Under the pieces are notes generated by a model. The model had not been told where the DNA came from. It worked only from the letters and a program-made list of their open reading frames with translations, and did no database searches. From Porphyromonadaceae bacterium (GTDB lineage: Bacteria; Bacteroidota; Bacteroidia; Bacteroidales; Porphyromonadaceae), in contig JAUMYV010000006.1 of the NCBI GenBank assembly GCA_030528445.1, forward strand, positions 1-33,924: DNA of 33,924 nt, written 5' to 3'. Below, in pieces: positions 23,519 through 31,558 of the stretch (position 1 is its first letter; the number at the start of each line of letters is the position of its first letter). The position numbers and the translations under genes are program-made.

Positions 23519-25735
23519 TTACTCGTACCAGCAAACACCTCTCTCGTCAGTCATCTCTAGGCTTAGATTTGCGCCAGACATGATCTGATCGTAGGTGATG
23601 TAGCTCTTTTTGTAAGGCTGACCATTGATGCTTAGAGACTTGATGTAGCGCTTCTGCTCCGACAGCCCCTTGGCTGTAATCGTAAAGACCTTACCATTGG
23701 GTAGATTGATTCGACTCTCTGACCACAGAGGTGCGGTCAGCTCGTACTGCCCCTGTACTGGATCGATAGGATAGAAGCCCATAGAGGCGAAAACGTACCA
23801 AGCCGACATCTGGCCGCAGTCCTCATTACCACAGAGTCCGTTGGGTTTGTCCGTGTACAAGCTATGGCAAACCTCGCGAACGAGCTCGGCTGTTCGCCAT
23901 GGCTGTCTAGCCTTATTGTATAGAAAAATCACATGATGCCCCGGTTCATTGCCATGAACATATTGTCCAATCATCCCCGTAGAGAAAATGGGAAGCTCTA
24001 TGTGCTTAGGCGTCTCGGAGGCAAAGAAGTCGTCAAGTCTCTTAGCCAATCCTTCGACTCCCCCCATTCTCTCCATTAAACCATCTACATCGTGCTGCAC
24101 ACTCATCAGATATTGGTAGGCATTACTCTCTGTAACGTCCTTGCTGTACTCAAAGGGATTGAAGCCTGACTTGAACGAACCATCGCTTAGTCGTGGACGG
24201 AAGAAGCCCATCTCCTGATCCCAAAGATTGGCATAGTAGCCAGCCCTACGCTTGTAATCGTTGTAGAGCGTGCTATCCCCAATGTGTCTACCCCACGCTG
24301 CGATTGCGGCATCGTCATAGGCATACTCTAGCGTTTTGCTCAAGCTCTCCTCGTGTTTGTCGGCAGGCACATAGCCAAGAGCTTGATAGTCGCCTAGACC
24401 TCTGTAGTCCCAACGCTCGGCAGTAGAGCGTAGCAGTGCCGTCAATAAGTTGGCATCGGCAGGCGTATATACCCCCCTCAAGATAGCCTCTACAATGACG
24501 GGTACAGAGTGGTAGCCAATCATCATATCCGTTTCGCAGGCGAACATATTCCATACGGGTAGGTATCCTTGATTCTGATGTCCAAAATCGACCATCGACT
24601 GCACCATATCCCTATTATCCTCGGGAGCAATGATGTTGTAGAGAGGATGAGCTGCTCGGTAGGTATCCCAAAGAGAAAATGTACTGTAGTGCTTCTGCCC
24701 TTGTGCGATCTGGTGAACTTCCTTATCTGCTCCTAAGTATCTCCCATCAACATCACTGTAGAGCGTAGGGCACAGATGGGCGTGATAGAGCGACGTATAG
24801 AGCGTGCGTCTCTGCTCAGCCGTAGCACCAGAGACTTGAATGCGACCTAATCGAGCATTCCAAGCTGAGCGAGCTTCCCTGTGATACCGATCGAAGTCAA
24901 AGTCCTTAGCCTCCTCCTGATGATTACTCTTAGCGCCTTGATTATCTACCCCCGAGAGTGCGGTCGTGATGACAATCTGATCGCCCGACTGTACTCGATA
25001 GTGGAGCTTAGCAATGTAACCATACTTCCCCTCGGCCTCGTCATTGATACGAATCTGCTCTAGGCTAACGCTATCGGCTGGGCGCGAAAGTTTGGTATAG
25101 AAGAAGAGCTTTTGGTCTCTCGCCCAGCCATCCGAGTGGCGATATCCCTGCAATTCGTCAAGTGCTAAGATATCTATTTTGCTATCTGTGCATCTATCCC
25201 AGTTCATCGCCTTGTGCAAGTCTAGAGTAATGCACGCCAAGTCTGAGGCTTGATTGAAAGTATATCTCTGTACCCCTACCCTCGGGGTACTGGTGAGCTC
25301 AACACGTATATTGTATGGCTCCAACAGCACCGAATAGTAACCCGCGTGCGCCTCTTCATTGGCATGACTAAACTTGGCATGCACGCCTAGAGGAGCTTCT
25401 GCCCTGAGCACTGGAGCTATAGTGGGCATAAAAGAAATATCGTACATATCCCCAGCACCTGTGCCGCTAAGATGCGTATGACTAAACCCCGCGATCGTAC
25501 TATCGGGATAGTAATAGCCTGCTATTCTATCCCATCCAGGCAATCCATTATCGGGGCTTAACTGTACCATACCGAAGGGGGACGATGCACCCGGATAGGT
25601 ATTACCCACCCAGTCTGTTCCAATCATTGGATCAACTTCGTAGACCAATTCAGCGCTTGAGCTTATCTTATCCCGACAAGCTATAAGCCCTAAGGCTAGA
25701 CCGACAATGCCTAAGAAAAGGAAGTTTCTCTGCAT
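23519..25735 (-). CDS. GH92 family alpha-mannosidase lipoprotein
   Basis: A 738-residue calcium-dependent exo-alpha-mannosidase family protein, typical of Bacteroidetes that trim alpha-mannose from glycoproteins. The lipoprotein signal peptide MQRNFLFLGIVGLALGLIAC places the lipidated Cys at residue 20. I chose the ATG at 25735; a longer frame begins with TTG at 25765. GH92 marks: VDPMIGTDWVGNTYPGASSPFGMVQLSPD at the N-terminus (outlined), FSHTHLSGTG, and the C-terminal block GLCGNEDCGQMSAWYVFASMGFYP. Linkage specificity (alpha-1,2, -1,3 or other) cannot be read. It follows nrdG by 44 bases, so it may be read through from nrdD; a mannosidase in a ribonucleotide reductase operon has no obvious reason. 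It ends facing infB across a strong terminator. Confidence 0.93.
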   Translation of the reverse strand: MQRNFLFLGIVGLALGLIACRDKISSSAELVYEVDPMIGTDWVGNTYPGASSPFGMVQLSPDNGLPGWDRIAGYYYPDSTIAGFSHTHLSGTGAGDMYDISFMPTIAPVLRAEAPLGVHAKFSHANEEAHAGYYSVLLEPYNIRVELTSTPRVGVQRYTFNQASDLACITLDLHKAMNWDRCTDSKIDILALDELQGYRHSDGWARDQKLFFYTKLSRPADSVSLEQIRINDEAEGKYGYIAKLHYRVQSGDQIVITTALSGVDNQGAKSNHQEEAKDFDFDRYHREARSAWNARLGRIQVSGATAEQRRTLYTSLYHAHLCPTLYSDVDGRYLGADKEVHQIAQGQKHYSTFSLWDTYRAAHPLYNIIAPEDNRDMVQSMVDFGHQNQGYLPVWNMFACETDMMIGYHSVPVIVEAILRGVYTPADANLLTALLRSTAERWDYRGLGDYQALGYVPADKHEESLSKTLEYAYDDAAIAAWGRHIGDSTLYNDYKRRAGYYANLWDQEMGFFRPRLSDGSFKSGFNPFEYSKDVTESNAYQYLMSVQHDVDGLMERMGGVEGLAKRLDDFFASETPKHIELPIFSTGMIGQYVHGNEPGHHVIFLYNKARQPWRTAELVREVCHSLYTDKPNGLCGNEDCGQMSAWYVFASMGFYPIDPVQGQYELTAPLWSESRINLPNGKVFTITAKGLSEQKRYIKSLSINGQPYKKSYITYDQIMSGANLSLEMTDERGVCWYE

Positions 25736-25779
25736 ATATTCTTTGATCAATAAGTTTTTCTTCAATCAATAAACCTTGT

Positions 25780-26280
25780 CTAGACCCCGGAGCTTGACGT
25801 CTCCTCCGCCTCTAGGTCAATATCCTTCATCTGTATGATGCGCTGATTGCTGCTACCTCTAAAGCGCAAGGTGGGGTCAAAGAGGCTCTGAACGAATGGA
25901 CCATCTACCAGCACATCAATGTACCTGAGAGGAGCCTTATAACGCTCGTGCGAGAGCAGATACTCTAGCGTATAGCCCGTATAGCACCATATATTCATCT
26001 GAGTCTCTTCCTTAAGTCTCTTAAGCAATATGGTTAATTCATCGGGATTGTAGAATGGATCCCCTCCCGAAATCGTGATGCCATCGAGCAATGGATTGCT
26101 ACGAATCTCTCCAATGATATCTCCCAGCATTTCATCGGAGAGAGGAATACCGGCCTCTGGATCCCAACTTTTGGGATTATGACAGCCAGGGCAGGCATGC
26201 GTACACCCCGATAGATATATCGAGTAGCGCAAGCCTGCCCCATCACTAATTGTTTCCTTATAGATATTCAGCAGGTTCAT
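25780..26280 (-). CDS. nrdG: Anaerobic ribonucleotide reductase activating protein
   Basis: NrdG is a radical-SAM activase that creates the glycyl radical on NrdD using a [4Fe-4S] cluster and S-adenosylmethionine. The 166-residue protein has the cluster motif CTHACPGC (Cys26, Cys30, Cys33), HNPKSWD after it, and ITISGGDPF near 68-76, the SAM-binding GGD loop of activases. Size matches the family. It starts 23 bases after the nrdD stop, the usual order. Residues after about 145 (EAEETSSSGV) form a short tail without motif. Confidence 0.95.
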   Translation of the reverse strand: MNLLNIYKETISDGAGLRYSIYLSGCTHACPGCHNPKSWDPEAGIPLSDEMLGDIIGEIRSNPLLDGITISGGDPFYNPDELTILLKRLKEETQMNIWCYTGYTLEYLLSHERYKAPLRYIDVLVDGPFVQSLFDPTLRFRGSSNQRIIQMKDIDLEAEETSSSGV

Positions 26281-26303
26281 GAAATGAACGATAGGCTAAA
26301 TCT

Positions 26304-28715
26304 CTAGCGGTGCTTCACTCGGTCGTGCTCCTCTGCTTTTTTTGCACTGTTCCAGCTCTCTAGGCTTCCCGTCAGATAGCCCGTGATGCGTCTGAGGCGA
26401 GAGATCTGATCACTCTTGCACACAGGGCACTTGTCATAGATGATGCCGCGATAGCCACAGCCCGAGCAGGTATCTACGGGATGGTTGATAGATCCATAGC
26501 CTATCCCTTCGTCCTTCATTGTCTTGACGAGCTTGAGGATTACGGATACATTCTTTTTAGCCTCCCCGTCTAGCTCGATGTAAGAGATATGTCCGCCTCC
26601 CGTAATGGCGTGGAAGGGAGCCTCACGCTTAATCTTATCGAACATACCAATCTGCTCACGCACATCCACGTGGAAAGAATTGACGTAGTAGTCCAAATCC
26701 GTCACACCTGGTATCGCTCCGTAGCGCTTACGATCCATACGAGTAAATCGGCCAGAGAGGCCCTCGGCTGGTGTAGCTAAGACAGAGTAGTTGAGATGAT
26801 ACTTCTGCTTGTACTCATTAGCCACCTCGCCTAGGATTTCGATGGCCTTGTAGAGCGTCTGCCAAGCCTCATCGTTGTGCCCATGACCCTCTCCATACAG
26901 TGCTACCATGGCATTATGCCCACCGATGAAGCCAATCCCGAGCGTCCCTGAGTTCCAGATGTCACCGACCTGTTCGTTAGGGGCAAGTTTAGCACCTCCC
27001 TTCCAGACATCGTTACCCATCATGAAGGGGAACTGACGTGCGAGAGCGGTGCGCTGATACTCATAACGCTCGTACAGCTGATCTGCAATCAGCCTAGCCA
27101 TCTCGCGGATGGAGGTGTAGAAGTACTGAATAGCCCGCTCACGCTGCTGATGCTTATCTGCCGACGGATAGTCTTGACGGGCGCTCTGCATCGCCTCTAT
27201 AGCAAGGCGTGGCAAATTCAGCGTTGTAAAAGATAGGTTACCTCGCCCTACCGAGCTTTTGAGGCCATTGATATTGTCGAAAACACGCGTGCGGCACCCC
27301 ATTGTCGCCACCTCGTAGAGATATCGCTTGGGGTCATCGGCACGCCAAAGATCATTTTGGTTGTAGGGCGTGTCTAGGAAGACGAAATTGGGGAAGAGGG
27401 CGTGAGAGGTCGTACGACAAGCTTCTAGAAGCAAGTCAAAATTAGGGCTCTCGAATACTATCTTGCCTGCTTCTGCAGACTCGAAGTCTGCCATGGCTGC
27501 TCTATAGTCGGCCTCACTATAGTTGACCCCCTCCTTGACTTTGAAGATCTGAATAGGGAAAATCGGAATCTCCCCCTTACCCAAACCCTCGACGGTTGCT
27601 TTCAGGAGTTCCTGAATCACCATACGCCCCTCTGGACTAGTATCTGTACCATAGTTAATTGAGCTAAATACAACCTGATTTCCCCCACGAGAATGCATTG
27701 TATTGAGGTTGTGGATAAAGCCCTCCATGGCCTGATAGGTATCTCTACGGGTACGCTCGTAGGCGCTGCTTAGGGTATGCTGTATCTCATTGAGGTCGAA
27801 AGAAAACCCTTCACTAGCCAACCCTTGTCTAAGCCGCTCTGCCTCCTGGGCTCTATCGGTCAGACTAGGTACGAGTAACATCAACTTGGCTTTGAGACTA
27901 CCTCTATAAGCTTTGAGCTGCTCCTCGGAGGCATTTTCCTTGAGTTCGAGAATGAAGAGCAAGCGCTCTAGCAAATGTTTGCGGAAAGTCTTGCGGACCC
28001 CTGGTGCCATGAAGAAGTCGAAGGCTGGTATCGCTTGCCCCCCATGCTGTTCGTTTTGGTTCGTCTGGAAAACGATAGTCGCCAGCGTCGCATAGCTCTG
28101 AATGCTCTGTGGGGTACGGATGCTACCATTTTTGGTGCGGAAGCCTCGCTCGAATAGATCCTCTAGGTCGTACTGAACGCAGGTCGAAGTCTTAGTGGGG
28201 TAATAATCCAAATCGTGAATATGAATATCCCCCGAGGCATGTGCCCTTGAGTATCGGGGCGAGAGCAGATACTTGGTCGCGTAGTCCTTGGTTACCTCAG
28301 AAGCAAAAGTCATCATCTGGCCAGCAGGCGTATAGGCGCTCATGTTGGCATTCCCTAGATTGACGTCATTCGTCTCGATAGCAACGATACCATCCATGGT
28401 GTGCTTGAGCTTCGTTCGTTTCTCGCGCTCCACGGTACGCCACTCTCTATATATAATATATCGCTTGGCAATGTCGGGATTGAGACGCATAAGCTCGCGC
28501 TCGACAATATCCTGAATCTCCTCAACAGCGATAGACTGATCTACAGATTCGTCTGCGATCTGTTTGATGTGCTCAATGATGAGCCTCAACCCTTCTTCGT
28601 TCTCGGGGATTGATGCAGCACGATAAGCCTTGACGATGGCGCGGTATATCTTATCGGCGTTGAATGCCTCTGAGCTACCATCACGCTTGGTAACTCGCAG
28701 TAAGTTATCCGACAT
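26304..28715 (-). CDS. nrdD: Anaerobic (class III) ribonucleoside-triphosphate reductase
   Basis: NrdD makes deoxynucleotides from ribonucleoside triphosphates under anaerobic conditions using a glycyl radical. The 803-residue protein starts with an ATP-cone allosteric domain (LLRVTKRDGSSEAFNADKIYRAI, in outline, about residues 4-95). The catalytic barrel follows, with DIHIHDLDYYPTKTSTCVQYDL and TLNLPRLAIEA. Near the C-terminus lie the zinc-site cysteines CSGCGYRGIIYDKCPVC, then RITGYLTGSLESWN, with the radical glycine at about 779, and the end RVKHR. The leader is long, about 110 bases from the -7 box at 28832-28839. A perfect DnaA-box sequence lies further upstream. Operon with nrdG, possibly including the GH92 gene. 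Confidence 0.96.
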   Translation of the reverse strand: MSDNLLRVTKRDGSSEAFNADKIYRAIVKAYRAASIPENEEGLRLIIEHIKQIADESVDQSIAVEEIQDIVERELMRLNPDIAKRYIIYREWRTVEREKRTKLKHTMDGIVAIETNDVNLGNANMSAYTPAGQMMTFASEVTKDYATKYLLSPRYSRAHASGDIHIHDLDYYPTKTSTCVQYDLEDLFERGFRTKNGSIRTPQSIQSYATLATIVFQTNQNEQHGGQAIPAFDFFMAPGVRKTFRKHLLERLLFILELKENASEEQLKAYRGSLKAKLMLLVPSLTDRAQEAERLRQGLASEGFSFDLNEIQHTLSSAYERTRRDTYQAMEGFIHNLNTMHSRGGNQVVFSSINYGTDTSPEGRMVIQELLKATVEGLGKGEIPIFPIQIFKVKEGVNYSEADYRAAMADFESAEAGKIVFESPNFDLLLEACRTTSHALFPNFVFLDTPYNQNDLWRADDPKRYLYEVATMGCRTRVFDNINGLKSSVGRGNLSFTTLNLPRLAIEAMQSARQDYPSADKHQQRERAIQYFYTSIREMARLIADQLYERYEYQRTALARQFPFMMGNDVWKGGAKLAPNEQVGDIWNSGTLGIGFIGGHNAMVALYGEGHGHNDEAWQTLYKAIEILGEVANEYKQKYHLNYSVLATPAEGLSGRFTRMDRKRYGAIPGVTDLDYYVNSFHVDVREQIGMFDKIKREAPFHAITGGGHISYIELDGEAKKNVSVILKLVKTMKDEGIGYGSINHPVDTCSGCGYRGIIYDKCPVCKSDQISRLRRITGYLTGSLESWNSAKKAEEHDRVKHR

Positions 28716-28831
28716 AAGCTAACAATATTACTTGTGAATACTAGACATTTGTTATTGATCTCTTTTACTGTCTTCCCGAGGCTCACGGCAGGACAGAGCG
28801 AGACATCTTGAGCCCCACGAACCTTTGCTAA

Positions 28832-28839
28832 CAAAGATA
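28832..28839 (-). promoter_or_regulatory. Promoter -7 box of nrdD
   Basis: On the minus strand TATCTTTG is an exact TAnnTTTG. The -33 position is unremarkable. Start of transcription near 28825 gives a leader of about 110 bases containing GGCTCA/TGAGCC arms (about 28782-28817) that could fold. CTTTG (28823-28827) and CAAAG (28832-28836) form a small inverted repeat over the start region. Confidence 0.5.
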
Positions 28840-28880
28840 GCCAAGATAAGCCGAAAAAGCTCCCCTTGGGGCTCAAAAAG

Positions 28881-28889
28881 TTATCCACA
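28881..28889 (+). promoter_or_regulatory. DnaA-box-like 9-mer upstream of nrdD
   Basis: TTATCCACA is the perfect consensus DnaA box. It lies about 42 bases upstream of the nrdD -7 box and 166 bases before the nrdD start. A single 9-mer is expected by chance about 0.26 times in both strands of a window this long, so function is only suggested. DnaA does bind upstream of nrd genes in E. coli. Confidence 0.3.
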
Positions 28890-28964
28890 TCGCAGCCATT
28901 CCTACTGTCTAGCAGGAAGTAAACACCCCAACCACATGCAGGCACATAGCTACTAGCTCAAAAT

Positions 28965-30071
28965 CTATGCATAGCTCGCAGCGAAGCGTTCTAGCTCGGC
29001 AATTACTTCTTCATTCTCGTCTGTTATAGAGAGGATTATATGGTTGAGCTTACCCGAAGCAGAGAGCTCCTCTATGAGCGGATAGATAGGCTTATTCTCT
29101 GTCCAATAGGCTCTGCCAAGGAAAATCATGGGGCTAGCCACTCCATAGCTCACGTAGTGATTCTGCGCCAAGTCTTGAAAAATCTCCTGCATCGTACCCG
29201 CACTACCAGGCGAATAGATGACGCCACCCCTAGCCACAGCCAGAAGTCCCTCCTCTCGAATGCTATTAGCAAAGTATTTGGCTATCTGAGTGGCAAAAGG
29301 CGTGGCCAACTCATGGCCATAGTGCCACGTGGGTATGCCTAGACTATCGTACCCCAATCTAGGGAAACGCTCCATAACCTCGAAGGCCGTCTCGAGCCAG
29401 CGCACATCATCATACTTAGGTGCTACCGAGAGGATAGCCAAAGCCTCGTCTAGAGCCTCGGAGCTACGCCCAGCCATCCATGCCCCCAAGTGCGTAGCCT
29501 CCATAGCACCGGGTCCACCGCCCGAGAGCATCAGATAGCCACGCTCGGTAAGCAGACTGGATAGCTGGGCAATCTGACGAAACATCGGTGAGGTTCTGTC
29601 TAGACCATGCCCACCCATAATTGCCACAATCTTGTGAGCAGGATAGGACGCAAGGAGCTTGGATAGATTCTCCGATATAGAATGATCATGAAGAGCCTGC
29701 GAAAGAGAATCCAGCAAGGACTGACGCTTCGTCGAGGCGATGTAATGATCATAAACCGCCTTATCGTAGCAATCATTGTATGAGGCTGGATTGGCTCTAT
29801 CGTAGCCCTCATAGAGCGTTCGCCCCGTGTACAGGCTTTGGGGATAGGTCTTGTAGGGGACATCTAACGAGGGGAAAATATGGTTATGCTCATACAGATG
29901 GAGCATCAAGTTTGGAGACATCTTGCACCCAAGGAATAGACAGTCCCGCCAGTCTATGGCAAGCATCTCTCGCTCAAGTGAGGTCAAATCAATACCCTGA
30001 AATGCCACAGAGCTCACAGATCCACCCTTGAGCAAACCTCTCAATTCGATTAAATCTTCGTATAGTTTCAT
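28965..30071 (-). CDS. LOG/SLOG-family nucleotide-binding protein
   Basis: A 368-residue protein with a C-terminal Rossmann-like domain of the LOG (lysine decarboxylase-like, TIGR00730-related) superfamily. IVAIMGGHGLDR is at 148-159, LSGGGPGAMEATHLG at 182-196 (nucleotide-binding GGGPG) and YSPGSAGTMQEIFQD at 286-300. The last is a variant of the family motif PGGxGTxxE with Ser for the second Gly. LOG proteins are phosphoribohydrolases on nucleoside 5'-monophosphates, while PpnN in E. coli is a nucleotide 5'-monophosphate nucleosidase; this activity is plausible here. The first 145 residues are an extra domain I do not recognise, which makes the protein longer than simple LOG proteins. Single gene with its own promoter box. 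Confidence 0.78.
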   Translation of the reverse strand: MKLYEDLIELRGLLKGGSVSSVAFQGIDLTSLEREMLAIDWRDCLFLGCKMSPNLMLHLYEHNHIFPSLDVPYKTYPQSLYTGRTLYEGYDRANPASYNDCYDKAVYDHYIASTKRQSLLDSLSQALHDHSISENLSKLLASYPAHKIVAIMGGHGLDRTSPMFRQIAQLSSLLTERGYLMLSGGGPGAMEATHLGAWMAGRSSEALDEALAILSVAPKYDDVRWLETAFEVMERFPRLGYDSLGIPTWHYGHELATPFATQIAKYFANSIREEGLLAVARGGVIYSPGSAGTMQEIFQDLAQNHYVSYGVASPMIFLGRAYWTENKPIYPLIEELSASGKLNHIILSITDENEEVIAELERFAASYA

Positions 30072-30111
30072 TGATGTTTTGTTTCAACTCTATCAATAGT
30101 CTATAATAGCT

Positions 30112-30119
30112 CAAAGATA
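30112..30119 (-). promoter_or_regulatory. Promoter -7 box of the LOG-family gene
   Basis: On the minus strand TATCTTTG, an exact TAnnTTTG, lies 40 bases before the ATG at 30071. No clear -33 TTTG is seen at the usual distance. Confidence 0.5.
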
Positions 30120-30277
30120 CCGAATTGCTTTCTATCCGAAGCGCCTCGCATAGAAGCATACACACAGCCCCTTGCATCAACAAAGAGATGCATCGCAAAT
30201 CTAAAGCAACGATAGATGACTCAAGATGCTTGCTCACCCCTCCTTATTTCGGAGAGGGACAGTAGTATCAAAAAGGC

Positions 30278-30693
30278 GGAAATTTATATTTTAGACCATA
30301 TTTCAGAGTGTTGATGAGAGAAACGCCTTGAGGAAGGGCAAAACACGGCAGACCGCGTATTTGGCCTCTAGGAGGCTCTACAGCGCGTTCGACCTTGTTT
30401 TGACACTTAGTCCCAGCCGAACTAAAACGACCGCTTAAAACGCATACTCCATAGAGTACTAATAATCAGATAAATAAAATTGGATTTAGACCGTTTTTAT
30501 CCAATCCAAACAGACTTTTCAGAATTTCTCTGCACTAATCTTTTCGAATGTCTGTACACATCACCACAGATTAGTCCTACAATCCGAAAAAATCTCTCTG
30601 AGTTCTTCGAGAAAGCCCAGCTTACCTGGAGCAATCAACCTGCTTAAGCGCGGCAGTATTGTTATCATACTTTAACACTCAATTTATATTTCC
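30278..30693 (-). repeat. Dispersed non-coding repeat, copy B (about 416 bp, inverted)
   Basis: Reverse-oriented partner of 11698-12101. Read on the minus strand it starts GGAAATATAAATT and ends AAAATATAAATTTCC, as copy A does in outline. The 84-base block at 30517-30600 matches copy A at 72 positions. The second block shares AGGCCAAATACGCG, TGCCG and CTCTCATCAACA. Where the two copies differ between those strings, each still has a short inverted repeat (TGGC/GCCA in A, GCC-TT/AA-GGC in B), which hints that the fold matters. The two ends resemble each other in reverse (CGGAAAT followed by AT-only sequence), like short imperfect terminal inverted repeats. No target-site duplication is clear. 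Confidence 0.8.
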
Positions 30694-30801
30694 ACATCGA
30701 AGCGGCAAGAAAACTGAAATCAGCCTAGCACAATCGCATCCGACAAACCCAACAGCTCAAACATCGTTGCCTGCTCTCAATGTAATGCCAATAAGAGTAT
30801 G

Positions 30802-30822
30802 CACAAATTGAACAAATTTGTG
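30802..30822. promoter_or_regulatory. Candidate TetR operator
   Basis: A perfect 8-bp inverted repeat, CACAAATT (30802-30809) and AATTTGTG (30815-30822), with 5 bases between. Its right arm covers the TTTG -33 box (30817-30820) of the TetR gene's own promoter. Size, symmetry and position are those expected for an autorepressing TetR-family operator. Confidence 0.65.
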
Positions 30823-30848
30823 AAGTGCGCCCCAAATGCCTACCTTTG
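30817..30848 (+). promoter_or_regulatory. Promoter of tetR-family gene (and fabG)
   Basis: TTTG at 30817-30820 and TACCTTTG at 30841-30848, spaced by exactly 20 bases, match the consensus. The leader to the ATG at 30895 is about 40 bases. Confidence 0.78.
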
Positions 30849-30894
30849 CATGTAGGATAAAAACCAATATCGAAGAAGTAGAAAAAAGACTAGA

Positions 30895-31506
30895 ATGGCT
30901 ACACTAAGCAAAACAAAAGATTTAATGATCGATGTAGCCCGTCAGCTATTCGCTCGGGTGGGCGTACAGAACACGACGATGAACGACATTGCCGATGCGG
31001 CTCATCGTGGTCGTCGCACGCTCTATACCTACTTCAAGAATAAGGAGGAGATCTATCAGGCAGTCATACACAAAGAGCTTGGTCATCTGCGCCGAGAGCT
31101 GGAGATTGCTAGTCGTGTGCGCCTCGCTCCAGAGGAGAAGCTCATCAACCTAATATATGTACACCTAGAGGCGATGAAGACCGTTGTGCTGCGCAATGGT
31201 ACACTACGAGCAGAGTTTTTCCGAGATATTTGGTCTGTAGAGAAAGCGCGCGTCAACTTCGATCTTTACGAGCAGAAGCTCATACAGGACATTCTAGACG
31301 CAGGCGTAGAGCAAGGGATATTCGATATCCCACATCCGTCGACTATGGCATATCTGCTCCAAAATGCAATCAAAGGCATGGAGGTTCCCTACATCAGCGG
31401 ACATGCCCGCCACAGAGGCGGAGACAACGAGTATGCTCAGATTCGAGAGAATGTTTGCCACCTCATCACACGAGGCATCCGCAAGCAAAGTAAAGAACTG
31501 AAATAA
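30895..31506 (+). CDS. TetR/AcrR family transcriptional regulator
   Basis: A 203-residue regulator. The N-terminal helix-turn-helix domain (about 5-55) reads KDLMIDVARQLFARVGVQNTT then MNDIADAAHRGRRTLYTYFKNKEEIYQAV, the classic TetR pattern with the recognition helix ending YTYF. The C-terminal helices (60-200) would bind an unknown small ligand and form the dimer. A palindrome over its own promoter suggests autorepression. The next gene, fabG, follows after 52 bases on the same strand, so it may be regulated together; TetR members such as FabR and FadR-like proteins control fatty-acid genes, which makes an acyl-CoA or fatty acid ligand a reasonable guess but no more. Confidence 0.92.
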   Translation: MATLSKTKDLMIDVARQLFARVGVQNTTMNDIADAAHRGRRTLYTYFKNKEEIYQAVIHKELGHLRRELEIASRVRLAPEEKLINLIYVHLEAMKTVVLRNGTLRAEFFRDIWSVEKARVNFDLYEQKLIQDILDAGVEQGIFDIPHPSTMAYLLQNAIKGMEVPYISGHARHRGGDNEYAQIRENVCHLITRGIRKQSKELK

Positions 31507-31558
31507 ACAAATCAGCCACGTATACATCATTAAAGTATAATCATAGTATAAAGAAGAA

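Larger units (their letters stand above)
30072..30894. other. 820-bp intergenic region with repeat copy B
   Basis: Lies between the divergent LOG-family and TetR genes. From left to right it holds the LOG promoter box (30112-30119), about 160 bases with no feature seen, repeat copy B (30278-30693), about 110 bases with nothing recognised, and the TetR operator-promoter (30802-30848). No reading frame here looks like protein, and no tRNA is seen. Confidence 0.7.

Noticed and set aside
28899-28918. TTCCT/AGGAA hairpin as terminator of the LOG-family gene
   Set aside because: Short, has a mismatch and no T-run on the minus strand; no terminator for that gene can be supported.
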